Under the pieces are notes generated by a model. That model searched no databases. It was not told the origin of the DNA and worked only from the letters and a program-made list of their open reading frames with translations. From Mycolicibacterium lacusdiani (GTDB lineage: Bacteria; Actinomycetota; Actinomycetes; Mycobacteriales; Mycobacteriaceae), in NCBI RefSeq assembly GCF_021916785.1, contig NZ_JAKCFC010000008.1:124001-188000 (forward strand): a stretch of 64,000 nt of DNA, written 5' to 3'. Every line of letters starts with the position of its first letter. Position 1 is the stretch's first letter. The translations under genes were made by a program, and so were the position numbers. Below, in pieces: positions 9,343-17,973 of the stretch.

Positions 9343-10701
9343 TCAGCCGAACAGCACCGCGCGGTTGAGATAGCAGTCGGGGTCGAACGCCGTCTTGAGC
9401 GCACGCATCGCCGCGATGTCCTCGGGGGTGCGCGACATCCGAAGATAGTCGCGCTTGCGGCTGCCCACCCCGTGCTCGGAACTGACGTTGCCGCGGTTGT
9501 CGGCGATCAGCGTCATCATCGCCGAGTACAGCGCGCGCTCGGCGTCGCCGTCGAGCGCGCAACGCACCAGGTTCAGATGCAGGTTGCCCTCCCCGACGTG
9601 GCCGAACAGCACCGGGATCGCGTCGGATGCGTGGTCGGCGACCAGGGCCGTCGCGGCGGCGGCGAAACCCGGCACGTTCGCGAGCGGCAGTGAGACGTCG
9701 AACTTCAGCGGCGGCCCGTACCTGCCGAGCACGTCGGCCACCGATTCGCGCACGGACCACAGGCGCTGTGCGGCAGCGGAATCCACGCCGACGGCCGGAT
9801 CGCCCACCAGGTCGGCCCGGCCGAGCGCATCGGCCAGCCGCTCGGTCTGGTCGGTGTCACCGGCCAGTTCGACCAGCAGCTGCCATGCGCCGTCGACGGG
9901 TGCGGCCACGCCGAGGTGCTCGGCAGTCAGCGCGCTCGCCCGCGCATCGATCAGTTCCAGGGCGGCGATGCCGTCGGCGTCGCGCAACTCGCGGCCCAGT
10001 GCGATCAGCGCGCCCAGGTCGTCGAACCCGACGACCGCCGTCACGCGGTGGGCCGGCGTCGGGTGTAGTCGCACGTCGAGCGCGGTGATGACACCGATGG
10101 TGCCTTCGGCGCCGACGAACAGCGACGTCAGGTCGTAGCCGGTGTTGTCGCGGCGAACCTCGCTGTGCCTGCGCACGATCGAGCCGTCGGGCAGGGCGAC
10201 GTCGAGGCCGAGGATCTGTTCGGCCATGTTCCCGTACCGCACGGTGCGCAGGCCGCCGGCATTCGTCGAGGCCATTCCGCCGATGGTCGCGGTGTCGCGT
10301 GAGGCAAGGTCGACTCCGAACACCAAAGCCGTTGCGCCCGCCGCCTTCTGCAGTGCCGCCGCGGTCACGCCCGCGCCCACCCGCACGCGGCGCTCGGCCG
10401 CGTCGATCGGCCCGATGCCGGTCAGCCGCTCGGTCGAGAGCAGCACGTCGTGGTGTTCGGGCACGGTTCCGGCGACCAGTGACGTCCGGCCGCCCTGCAC
10501 CGTCACGTTCGCGCCCGCGTCACGGCATGCGCGCAGCACGCCCGCCACCTCGTCGGCGTCGCCGGGACGCACCAGCGCGCGGGCGTTCCCCCGGTAACGG
10601 CCGGTGTAGTCGACGCAGCGGCCCACCAGTACGTCGGGATCGGTGCTGACGTGACGCGCGCCGACGATCTCGGCGAGGCGGTCGATCAGCGAATCGGTCA
10701 C
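9343..10701 (-). CDS. FAD-linked oxidase, D-2-hydroxyacid dehydrogenase / GlcD type
   Basis: A flavoenzyme of 452 residues, VAO/PCMH fold, expected to oxidise a D-2-hydroxy acid such as lactate or glycolate. The FAD domain includes VTVQGGRTSLVAG, ATIGGMASTNAGGLRTVRYG and LFVGAEGTIGVIT. The FAD-oxidase C-terminal domain holds FGHVGEGNLHLNL and SSEHGVGSRKRDYL, with the histidines typical of the family. The GTG at 10699-10701 overlaps the helicase stop by 4 bases (GTGA), so the two are translationally coupled. A second family member lies at 26.6 kb. That one, not this, matches Rv1257c. Confidence 0.88.
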   Translation of the reverse strand: MTDSLIDRLAEIVGARHVSTDPDVLVGRCVDYTGRYRGNARALVRPGDADEVAGVLRACRDAGANVTVQGGRTSLVAGTVPEHHDVLLSTERLTGIGPIDAAERRVRVGAGVTAAALQKAAGATALVFGVDLASRDTATIGGMASTNAGGLRTVRYGNMAEQILGLDVALPDGSIVRRHSEVRRDNTGYDLTSLFVGAEGTIGVITALDVRLHPTPAHRVTAVVGFDDLGALIALGRELRDADGIAALELIDARASALTAEHLGVAAPVDGAWQLLVELAGDTDQTERLADALGRADLVGDPAVGVDSAAAQRLWSVRESVADVLGRYGPPLKFDVSLPLANVPGFAAAATALVADHASDAIPVLFGHVGEGNLHLNLVRCALDGDAERALYSAMMTLIADNRGNVSSEHGVGSRKRDYLRMSRTPEDIAAMRALKTAFDPDCYLNRAVLFG

Positions 10702-13700
10702 GTCGTGGGTGTACCACAGGCGACGGGTCGGCCCGCCGACCCGTCGGTCAGCGCGAGGAACGCCCCGAGCCCGATCAATCCGTCGGGCGTGGACGGCAGG
10801 TAGTCGGTGAGGTGGAGCGACCGGACGATCACCGCCGCGTACTTTGCCCGGCTGATCGCGACGTTGAGCCGATTCCGGTTGAGCAGGAACGAGATTCCGC
10901 GCGGGACGTCGTCGGCCGAGGACGCCGTCATCGAGACGAACACCACCGGCGCCTGCCTGCCCTGGAACTTGTCGACCGTGCCGACCTCCACCTCTGCCAG
11001 TCCTGCCGCGTCGAGCCGGCGGCGCAGCGTCAGCACCTGGGCGTTGTACGGAGTGACGACCAGGACGTGCCGCTGGGTGAGCGCCGTGGGGCCGTCCTCG
11101 TCGGTCCACGTGGCGCCGAGCAGGCGTTCGATCTCGCCGACGATCGCGTCGGCCTCCTCCGGGCTCTCGGTGGAGTTGCCGTCGTGGTTCACCGTCAGCA
11201 CGCGCACCCCCGGCTCGACGCCGTCGAGGCGGCGGGCAGCGCTGACGTCCTCCCGCGAGTGCAGGCGGCCGTCGTAGGACAGCCGCGACACCGGCGCGCA
11301 CACCGCCGGGTGCATCCGGTACGAGAGGTCGAGGAAGTAGCCGCGCTCGGGCGGGAGCGTGTGCTCGCCGTCGACGAGCCAGCCGAGCGCCGAGTGGTCG
11401 ACCGGCTCCGGGTGGGTGCCCTGGCTGACCTGCGGTAGCTGCTGCGGGTCGCCGAGCAGCAGCAGGTTCGTCGCCGCGGCCGCCACGGCGATCGTGTTGG
11501 CGAGGCAGAACTGACCCGCCTCCTCGACGACGAGCAGGTCCAGGCTGCCCCTGGGCACGCGGCCGTCGTTGGCGAAATCCCATGCCGTTCCGCCGATCAC
11601 GCACCCGTCGTGGTCGGCGATGAACCCGGGGTAGTCCTTCTCGTCGACGTCCTGCCACGGTCCGCCGGGGCTCTTCTTCTTGCCGACGCGCTGCGGGTCG
11701 ACGCCTGCCTCGATCACGCACCCGAGGAGGTTCTCGACCACGGCGTGCGACTGCGCGACGACGCCGACACGCCACCCGCGGGCGACGAGTCGAGCGATGA
11801 CGTGGGCCGAGGTGTAGGTCTTGCCCGTGCCCGGCGGACCGTGCACGGCGAGATACGAGGAGTCGAGGTCGAGCAGCGCCGCGGTGATGTCGTCGACGGT
11901 CTGGCCGGTGCGGGGGAGCCCGCCGCCGCTGACGGTGCGCGGCGGGCGCCGCAGCAGGATGTCGGTGACGGCGTCAGCGGGCAGGTTCGGCAGGCTGGCG
12001 CCGATGAGGGTCGCCGCCGACTCGATCGCGGTCTGCAGCGGCTTCTTGCCGATCGGCGGGCCGGGCGTGAATGCGAATGGGGTCTCGTCGAAGCAGCCGC
12101 CGTCCTTCGGTTCGCGCTCCATGATGACGACCTCGGTCGGCATCGACGGGTCGTCGCAATCCACCGGGGTGGCCGGACCCCACATCCGTCGGTCGGGGTC
12201 GCCGGCGAGGCCCGTCGGACCCGGCGGGGCGTACAGCGCGTACAGCTCCCTGCCGAGTTCGCCGGAGGCGAGTTCGCCGGTGACCCGGAGCTGGCGCTGC
12301 TGCTTGCGGGCCTTGGCAGGCTTGTGCCAGTCGGCGACTACCTCGGCGGTCTCGACCATGAACACCCCGCCGTCGTCGGCCCACTCGTCGACCGGGTTGT
12401 TGATGCGGTCGAAGTGCGCCCACCAGAACGGCTTGTCCTCGCGCTGGTGGTACCCGCGCGCTGCCGAGACCATGGCGACGGCGGTCTGTTCGGCGCTGCG
12501 CTCCTCGGTGCCGTCACCTGCGAACCGCAGCAGCGTGCGCTCGAGGTCGTCGGCGATCTCCCCCGTCGCGGCGGCGGCCTCGTCGCGGACCTGCTGTGGT
12601 CCGCGGGGAGGCACCTCGGATTCGATCGCGCGGGCCATCAGCCAGTCGCGCAGTCTGCGCGTCGACCGGCAGTCGTAGCGGTTGTAGTCCTCGATCTGCT
12701 TGAGCACGACGGCCGCGTCGTCGGCGCGACCGGCGTCGCGCAACGCGGTGAACTCGGCGTACTGCGTGATGGAGTCGGTGGCCGTGGTGACTTCGCCGTC
12801 GCGCAGCTCGTTGCCCATGTACAGCGGCTCGAGGTACTTGATGCTGTAGCTCTCGGTGCCGACCCGAATGCTCTTGCGCACCAACGGGTAGAGGTCGACG
12901 AGCGTGCCGCTGCGGAGCAGGTCGTCGACCTCGTTCTCGCCGACGCCGTAGCGGCCCGCCAGCCGCAGCAGCGTGCTCTTCTCGTAGGCCGCGTAGTGGT
13001 AGACGTGCATGCCGGGGTAGCGCTTGCGCCGCTTGCGCACGAACGCGAGGAAGTCGACGAGCGCCTGACGTTCACTGGCCCTGTCGTGCGCCCAGAACGG
13101 GGTGAACTCGTCGGTGACGCTCAAGACGCCCCACAGGTACTCCAGGCCCCACTCGCGGCCGTCGACCGTCCACAGCGGGTCGCCCTCGAAGTCGAAGAAC
13201 AGGTCGCCCTTGTTCGCGTCGGGCAGCGCCATCAGGGGTTGGGCGTCGATGACCTCGTACGGCGGCTTGCCGTCCACCCGGTCGGCCACCTGCAGTCGCG
13301 CCTGGGCGGTGAGCGCCGTGACCGTGCGCGCGGCGAGTTCGTCGACGGCGCCGTGGTGGTCGGCCAGGTCGCGAACGGTCGTGATGCCTGCATCCAGCAG
13401 ACGTGCGCGCTGGCTCACCCGCATGCCCGCGACGAGCACGAGGTCGTCGTGGGCGCGCACCTGCACCTCGCATTCCGGGCAGCGGAAGCACGCCCGGATC
13501 GACTCGTCCTCCCAGGTGACCGGCGCGTTGCCGGCCAGGTGGTCGTCGAGCAGGCGCTGCAGTGCGGCCCGCCGCGGCAGGTACACGGGGAGCAGCTCGT
13601 CGATCCGGTAGCGGGCGATCGCGCCGTCGCCGAGCACCAGTTCGACCTCGGGCGCCACGGGCACGCCGCTGCGCTGCAACGTGTCGGCGTAGGCGGCGAG

Positions 13701-14156
13701 CTGCAGCAGCGCCTCCACCTTCACCGAGCGGGCCAGCTTGGTGTCGCGCAGCCGGTACTGGTCGCCATCGTCGGCGGTCTCGAGGATCAGGAAGTCGGCG
13801 AACCCGACGAAGCGACCGTCGAACATGGCGGCCTGGTAGATGGCGGGGGCGCGGCGCTCGACGGCGGCCCGGGTGGCCTCGGCGGCCGCGGTCAGCCCGG
13901 CGACGGTGTAGGTCGGCTTGCCGATGACCACCGCGTTGCCGTCGAGTTCGTCGCGGAGTTCGTCGAGGTGACGCTGCTCGTGCTCGTCGCCGAGCTGAGC
14001 GGTGCGGGCCAGCAGCGCATCGTCGGTGGTGATCCGCGGGCCCCGGCCGAGCTGACCGTCGAACGACCGCAGCAAGGCGTACTCGCAGCGCGCCGCCGCA
14101 GCGAGATCCGAAGCGCTGTAGACGACTTGGCGGTCGGCGCCTCCGGTCAGGAACAT
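10698..14156 (-). CDS. RecB-like nuclease + RNase H-like domain + SF1 helicase fusion (TM0106 family)
   Basis: A 1152-residue DNA- or RNA-processing enzyme, the positional match of Rv1251c. The N-terminus (about 1-230) looks like a RecB/Cas4-type nuclease: VYSASDLAAAARCEYALLR, then DTKLARSVKVEALLQLAAYA as the D..K motif, and a CxxCxxC cluster (CFRCPEC) near 221-227. A predicted ribonuclease H-like domain follows (DLFFDFEGDPLW near 319, YNRYDCRSTRRL near 500). The C-terminal third is an SF1 Dna2/Upf1-like helicase: GPPGTGKT near 773, VVEEAGQ, GDPQQLPQ, SYRMHP, VDKFQGRQ and NVAISRAK. ATG 14154-14156 was chosen over an ORF start 10 codons upstream. Cellular role unknown to me. Confidence 0.85.
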   Translation of the reverse strand: MFLTGGADRQVVYSASDLAAAARCEYALLRSFDGQLGRGPRITTDDALLARTAQLGDEHEQRHLDELRDELDGNAVVIGKPTYTVAGLTAAAEATRAAVERRAPAIYQAAMFDGRFVGFADFLILETADDGDQYRLRDTKLARSVKVEALLQLAAYADTLQRSGVPVAPEVELVLGDGAIARYRIDELLPVYLPRRAALQRLLDDHLAGNAPVTWEDESIRACFRCPECEVQVRAHDDLVLVAGMRVSQRARLLDAGITTVRDLADHHGAVDELAARTVTALTAQARLQVADRVDGKPPYEVIDAQPLMALPDANKGDLFFDFEGDPLWTVDGREWGLEYLWGVLSVTDEFTPFWAHDRASERQALVDFLAFVRKRRKRYPGMHVYHYAAYEKSTLLRLAGRYGVGENEVDDLLRSGTLVDLYPLVRKSIRVGTESYSIKYLEPLYMGNELRDGEVTTATDSITQYAEFTALRDAGRADDAAVVLKQIEDYNRYDCRSTRRLRDWLMARAIESEVPPRGPQQVRDEAAAATGEIADDLERTLLRFAGDGTEERSAEQTAVAMVSAARGYHQREDKPFWWAHFDRINNPVDEWADDGGVFMVETAEVVADWHKPAKARKQQRQLRVTGELASGELGRELYALYAPPGPTGLAGDPDRRMWGPATPVDCDDPSMPTEVVIMEREPKDGGCFDETPFAFTPGPPIGKKPLQTAIESAATLIGASLPNLPADAVTDILLRRPPRTVSGGGLPRTGQTVDDITAALLDLDSSYLAVHGPPGTGKTYTSAHVIARLVARGWRVGVVAQSHAVVENLLGCVIEAGVDPQRVGKKKSPGGPWQDVDEKDYPGFIADHDGCVIGGTAWDFANDGRVPRGSLDLLVVEEAGQFCLANTIAVAAAATNLLLLGDPQQLPQVSQGTHPEPVDHSALGWLVDGEHTLPPERGYFLDLSYRMHPAVCAPVSRLSYDGRLHSREDVSAARRLDGVEPGVRVLTVNHDGNSTESPEEADAIVGEIERLLGATWTDEDGPTALTQRHVLVVTPYNAQVLTLRRRLDAAGLAEVEVGTVDKFQGRQAPVVFVSMTASSADDVPRGISFLLNRNRLNVAISRAKYAAVIVRSLHLTDYLPSTPDGLIGLGAFLALTDGSAGRPVACGTPTT

Positions 14157-14211
14157 CCTGGCCACTCTAGGCCAGCGGTCCGACACGGGGCCGGGATCGG
14201 CCGCGCCGCTG

Positions 14212-14826
14212 CTAGCCGGTGTTGCCGATCAGCTCGACGCCGTTGCCGTTCCAGCGGAACCGCACCACGCTCTTGAGGCCCGTCGAGCCGCTCGAGTACA
14301 TCAGTGCCACCGTGTCGCCGGTGGTCGCGGTGTCGTCGATGCCGTTGAACCCATAGGTGTCGGGCACGCCGGTCGGGATGAACTTGCCGAGGTGGAACAG
14401 CACCGCGCGGGTGTTCGGGTTGTCGGCATTGGTGTTGGCCTTGATCACCACTGCCGAGAGCGGCGCGCACTCGTTGTAGTTGCCCGCAAGTGGCTCGGGG
14501 CTCCAGGGCTGATTGCTCCGCGGATCGCGGGGCAGCTCGGAGACCGCCTTCGCGATCTCGGGCGCCGCGAGGTTCACCGCGCACGGATCTGCGGGTGGAG
14601 GTGTCGCGGTCGGTCCCGCGGCGATCGTCGGCTCGACGGGCGGTGGTGCACTCGTCGCGGTCGGCGCGACGGATGCGCTGCCCTCCGGGGTCTTGGAGAC
14701 GGTCGAGTCGCTGGAACCGCAGCCGGCGAGTAGCACGGCCACCAGCACTGCGGGGCCCAGAACCCGTCGCTTCGCCCGCCCCACGAGGCCATTTTCCCGT
14801 CGCTTCGCTCGCCCCAGGCGTCTCAC
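14212..14826 (-). CDS. lprE: Lipoprotein LprE
   Basis: A membrane-anchored lipoprotein of unknown function. The signal peptide ends in the lipobox LLAG-C, followed by a Ser/Thr/Pro-rich linker and a folded domain with APEIAKAVSELPRDPRSNQPW and a C-terminal FRWNGNGVELIGNTG, as in Rv1252c. The outermost start is GTG at 14824-14826. That gives a long basic leader with the repeat-encoded sequence GRAKRR twice. An inner GTG at 14782-14784 would give a more usual 20-residue signal peptide and may be the true start. Divergent from deaD. Confidence 0.85.
   Translation of the reverse strand: MRRLGRAKRRENGLVGRAKRRVLGPAVLVAVLLAGCGSSDSTVSKTPEGSASVAPTATSAPPPVEPTIAAGPTATPPPADPCAVNLAAPEIAKAVSELPRDPRSNQPWSPEPLAGNYNECAPLSAVVIKANTNADNPNTRAVLFHLGKFIPTGVPDTYGFNGIDDTATTGDTVALMYSSGSTGLKSVVRFRWNGNGVELIGNTG
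14763..14815 (-). repeat. Two copies of the GGGGCGAGCG-type repeat in the lprE leader
   Basis: Read on the minus strand, GGGGCGAGCGAAGCGACGGG at 14796-14815 and GGGGCGGGCGAAGCGACGGG at 14763-14782 start 33 bases apart. They are 19/20 and 18/20 identical to the tandem repeat that follows deaD. Both are translated as GRAKRR at the start of LprE. Confidence 0.75.
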
Positions 14827-14884
14827 ATCACCGCACGGTACCCGTCGTCACACGTGCGAGGCGGTTGGCGGTCGCGAGAACCCG

Positions 14885-14890
14885 TAGACT
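14885..14890 (+). promoter_or_regulatory. Probable -10 box of deaD
   Basis: TAGACT ends 9 bases before the deaD ATG, so the transcript would start at or within a few bases of the start codon. No Shine-Dalgarno sequence is present. This fits the leaderless or near-leaderless transcripts common in mycobacteria. Confidence 0.45.
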
Positions 14891-14899
14891 CTTCACTCG

Positions 14900-16576
14900 A
14901 TGACGTCGCCTGATTCGGATGCCCCGAGCACCGAGACCACCTTCGCCGACCTGCAGATACACCCCGAGGTGCTGCGGGCCGTAGCTGACGTCGGCTATGA
15001 AACGCCGTCGCCGATCCAAGCCGCAACCATTCCCGCGATGCTGGCGGGCTCCGACGTGGTCGGCCTCGCGCAGACCGGAACGGGCAAGACCGCAGCGTTC
15101 GCGATCCCGATCCTGTCGAAGATCGACACCAACAGCCGCATCACGCAGGCGCTGGTGTTGGCACCGACCCGCGAACTCGCGCTGCAGGTCGCAGAGGCAT
15201 TCAGCCGCTACGGCGCCCACCTGCGCGTCAACGTCCTGCCGGTGTACGGCGGCTCGTCGTACGGCCCGCAGCTGGCAGGTCTCAAGCGCGGAGCGCAGAT
15301 CGTGGTGGGAACGCCCGGCCGCGTGATCGACCACCTGGACAAGGGCAGCCTGGATCTCTCGCATCTGGACTACCTGGTGCTCGACGAGGCCGACGAGATG
15401 CTGCAGATGGGCTTCGCCGAGGACGTCGAACGCATCCTCGAGGGCACCCCGGAGTACAAGCAGGTGGCGCTGTTCTCGGCCACCATGCCCCCGGGCATCC
15501 GCAAGATCACCAGCAAGTACCTGCACGACCCGGTGCAGGTGAAGGTCGAGTCGAAGACCGCGACCGCCGACAACATCACCCAGCGCTACATCCAGGTGGC
15601 GGGCCCGCGGAAGATGGACGCGCTGACCCGCCTGCTCGAGGTCGAGCCGTTCGAGGCGATGATCGTCTTCGTCCGCACCAAGCAGGCCACCGAAGAGGTC
15701 GCCGAGAAGCTGCGCGCACGGGGGTTCTCCGCCGCGGCCATCAACGGCGACATCGCCCAGGGCGTGCGCGAGCGGACCATCGCGCAGCTCAAGGACGGGT
15801 CGATCGACATCCTCGTCGCGACCGACGTCGCGGCCCGCGGCCTCGACGTCGAGCGCATCTCGCACGTGCTGAACTACGACATCCCGCACGACCCGGAGTC
15901 CTACGTGCACCGGATCGGCCGCACCGGCCGCGCTGGCCGATCGGGCACCGCGCTGCTCTTCGTGTCGCCGCGGGAGCGGCACCTGCTCAACTCCATCGAG
16001 CGGGTCACGCGGCAGAAGCTCGTCGAGTCGCAGCTACCGTCGGTCGACGACGTCAACGCCCAGCGCGTGGAGAAGTTCCGCGACTCGATCACCAACGGCT
16101 TGAGCAACCCGGGGATCGACCTGTTCCGCAAGCTGATCGAGGCCTACGAGCGCGATCACGACGTGCCGATGGCCGACATCGCCGCGGCCCTGGCGCTGCA
16201 GAGCCACGACGGTGGCGAGTTCCTGATGACCGAACCGCCGCCGGAGAAGCGTCGCGAGCGTCCGGATCGCGACGACGGCCCCCCGCGCAAGCGGCGTGAC
16301 ACCCGCGACGACCTCGCCACCTACCGCATCGCGGTCGGCAAGCGGCACAAGGTGATGCCCGGCGCCATCGTCGGGGCGATCGCGAACGAGGGCGGCCTGC
16401 ACCGCAGCGACTTCGGACACATCGCGATCCGGCCGGACTACTCGCTGGTCGAGCTGCCCAAGAAGCTGTCACACGAGACGCTCAAAAAGCTGGAGCACAC
16501 CAAGATCCAGGGTGTGCCGATCAACTTGACGCTCGATCGCGGCCCCAAGCCTTATCGAGGCAACAAGCCGAAGTGA
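14900..16576 (+). CDS. deaD: DEAD-box RNA helicase DeaD/CsdA
   Basis: A cytoplasmic ATP-dependent RNA helicase of 558 residues, linked in bacteria to ribosome assembly, mRNA decay and cold adaptation. Motifs in order: YETPSPIQAATIP (Q motif), AQTGTGKT near 56, PTRELALQ, GTPGRVIDHL, LDEADEML, SATMP, VFVRTKQATEEVAE, ARGLDVERI and HRIGRTGRAGR. The C-terminal 80 residues form a DbpA-like RNA-binding domain (YRIAVGKRHKVMPGAIVGAI) after a charged linker. Matches Rv1253. Flanked on both sides by the same short GC-rich repeat. Confidence 0.95.
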   Translation: MTSPDSDAPSTETTFADLQIHPEVLRAVADVGYETPSPIQAATIPAMLAGSDVVGLAQTGTGKTAAFAIPILSKIDTNSRITQALVLAPTRELALQVAEAFSRYGAHLRVNVLPVYGGSSYGPQLAGLKRGAQIVVGTPGRVIDHLDKGSLDLSHLDYLVLDEADEMLQMGFAEDVERILEGTPEYKQVALFSATMPPGIRKITSKYLHDPVQVKVESKTATADNITQRYIQVAGPRKMDALTRLLEVEPFEAMIVFVRTKQATEEVAEKLRARGFSAAAINGDIAQGVRERTIAQLKDGSIDILVATDVAARGLDVERISHVLNYDIPHDPESYVHRIGRTGRAGRSGTALLFVSPRERHLLNSIERVTRQKLVESQLPSVDDVNAQRVEKFRDSITNGLSNPGIDLFRKLIEAYERDHDVPMADIAAALALQSHDGGEFLMTEPPPEKRRERPDRDDGPPRKRRDTRDDLATYRIAVGKRHKVMPGAIVGAIANEGGLHRSDFGHIAIRPDYSLVELPKKLSHETLKKLEHTKIQGVPINLTLDRGPKPYRGNKPK

Positions 16577-16709
16577 CGACCCGGGGCGAGCGGAGCGACG
16601 GGGGATGACGCGGGGCGAGCGGAGCGACGGGGGATGACGCGGGGCGAGCGGAGCGACGGGGGATGACGCGGGGCGAGCGGAGCGACGGGGGATGACGCGG
16701 GGCGAGCGG
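16574..16709 (+). repeat. 29-base tandem repeat, about five copies, after deaD
   Basis: Units with the core GGGGCGAGCGGAGCGACGGG recur with an exact 29-base period, each containing ATGACG (at 16605, 16634, 16663 and 16692). The first copy overlaps the deaD stop. The last is partial and supplies the ATG and first six codons of the acyltransferase gene. Confidence 0.9.
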
Positions 16710-17843
16710 ACGGAGTTCCGGCCGGATACGGCCGAGGGCGGCCTGGAGTCGGCGGGTCCCAGTCGGGTCGACTCCCTCACGGGCATTCGCGCCGTCGCGG
16801 CAATCCTGGTCGTCCTCACCCACGCGGCGTACACCACGGGCAAGTACACCCACGGCTACCTTGGGCTGGTCTACTCGCGCATGGAGATCGGCGTGCCGAT
16901 CTTCTTCGTGCTGTCGGGTTTCCTGTTGTTCAGCCCCTGGGTGCGTGCCGCCGCCCGCGGCGGCGCGTCGCCGTCGGTGTCGCGCTACGCCTGGCACCGC
17001 GTGCGGCGCATCATGCCTGCCTACGTCGTCACCGTGCTGGTGGCCTACGCGCTGTACCACTTCCGCATGGCGGGCCCGAACCCCGGGCACACGTGGGTGG
17101 GCCTGTTCCGCAACCTCACGCTGACGCAGATCTACACCGACCAGTACTGGATCACGTTCCTCCACCAGGGGCTGACCCAAATGTGGAGCCTCGCCGTCGA
17201 GGCCGCGTTCTACGTCGCGCTGCCCGCGCTGGCGTACCTACTTCTGGTGGTGCTGTGCCGCAGGCAGTGGCGGCCAGGGATGCTGCTCGGCGGCCTGGTG
17301 GCGCTCGGGTTGATCACGCCGGCGTGGCTGGTGCTGGTGCACACCACCGACTTCCTGCCCGACGGTGCCAAGCTGTGGCTTCCGGCCTACCTGGCGTGGT
17401 TCGTGGGCGGCATGATCCTGGCGGCACTGCGCGAGATGGGTGTCAACGGCTACGCACTGCTGTGCATCCCGTTGGCGCTGGTGTGCTACTTCATCGCATC
17501 GACGCCGATCGCGGGGGCGCCGACGACCGCCCCGTCCGAACTCCGTGAGGGCCTGGCCAAGGCGCTGTTCTACGCCGTCATCGCCACGCTGATCGTGGCG
17601 CCGCTGGCGCTGTCGAATCGCGGGCTGTACGCCCGTGCGATGGCGAGCAGGCCGATGGTCTTCCTGGGTGAGATCTCCTACGAGATCTTCCTGATTCACC
17701 TCGTCACGATGGAGTTGGCGATGGTCGAGATCCTGCACTTCGGGATCTACACCGGGTCCATGTTCTGGTTGTTCGTGGCGACGATGGTGATCACCGTGCC
17801 ACTGGCGTGGCTGCTGCACCGGTTCACGCGCGTGCGTTCGTAG
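16692..17843 (+). CDS. Membrane acyltransferase, acyltransferase-3 family
   Basis: A 383-residue integral membrane enzyme that would transfer an acyl group, probably to a cell-envelope glycan or glycolipid (Rv1254-like). DSLTGIRAVAAILVVLTH is the family's N-terminal motif with the key histidine of helix 1. PIFFVLSGFLLFSPW and the Arg-containing RYAWHRVRRIMPAY follow, then about ten hydrophobic helices ending in FLGEISYEIFLIHL. The ATG lies in the last unit of the tandem repeat. Family members usually start close to DSLTGIRA (residue 28), so a downstream start cannot be excluded. Confidence 0.85.
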   Translation: MTRGERTEFRPDTAEGGLESAGPSRVDSLTGIRAVAAILVVLTHAAYTTGKYTHGYLGLVYSRMEIGVPIFFVLSGFLLFSPWVRAAARGGASPSVSRYAWHRVRRIMPAYVVTVLVAYALYHFRMAGPNPGHTWVGLFRNLTLTQIYTDQYWITFLHQGLTQMWSLAVEAAFYVALPALAYLLLVVLCRRQWRPGMLLGGLVALGLITPAWLVLVHTTDFLPDGAKLWLPAYLAWFVGGMILAALREMGVNGYALLCIPLALVCYFIASTPIAGAPTTAPSELREGLAKALFYAVIATLIVAPLALSNRGLYARAMASRPMVFLGEISYEIFLIHLVTMELAMVEILHFGIYTGSMFWLFVATMVITVPLAWLLHRFTRVRS

Positions 17844-17973
17844 ACCAAGATCGCACACTGTTGGAAAGGCCTGCGGACGTTCGTGGCGGGCCCGTAGGCT
17901 GAGTCCCTCGCACTCCAGCCAGGGGGTCGAGATCGCCTCCGCGGCGATGACTTCGGCGATCGGACTCCCTTTC

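Noticed and set aside
16574..16709. 29-base tandem array considered as a CRISPR array
   Set aside because: The unit length is CRISPR-like, but copies are contiguous without spacers.
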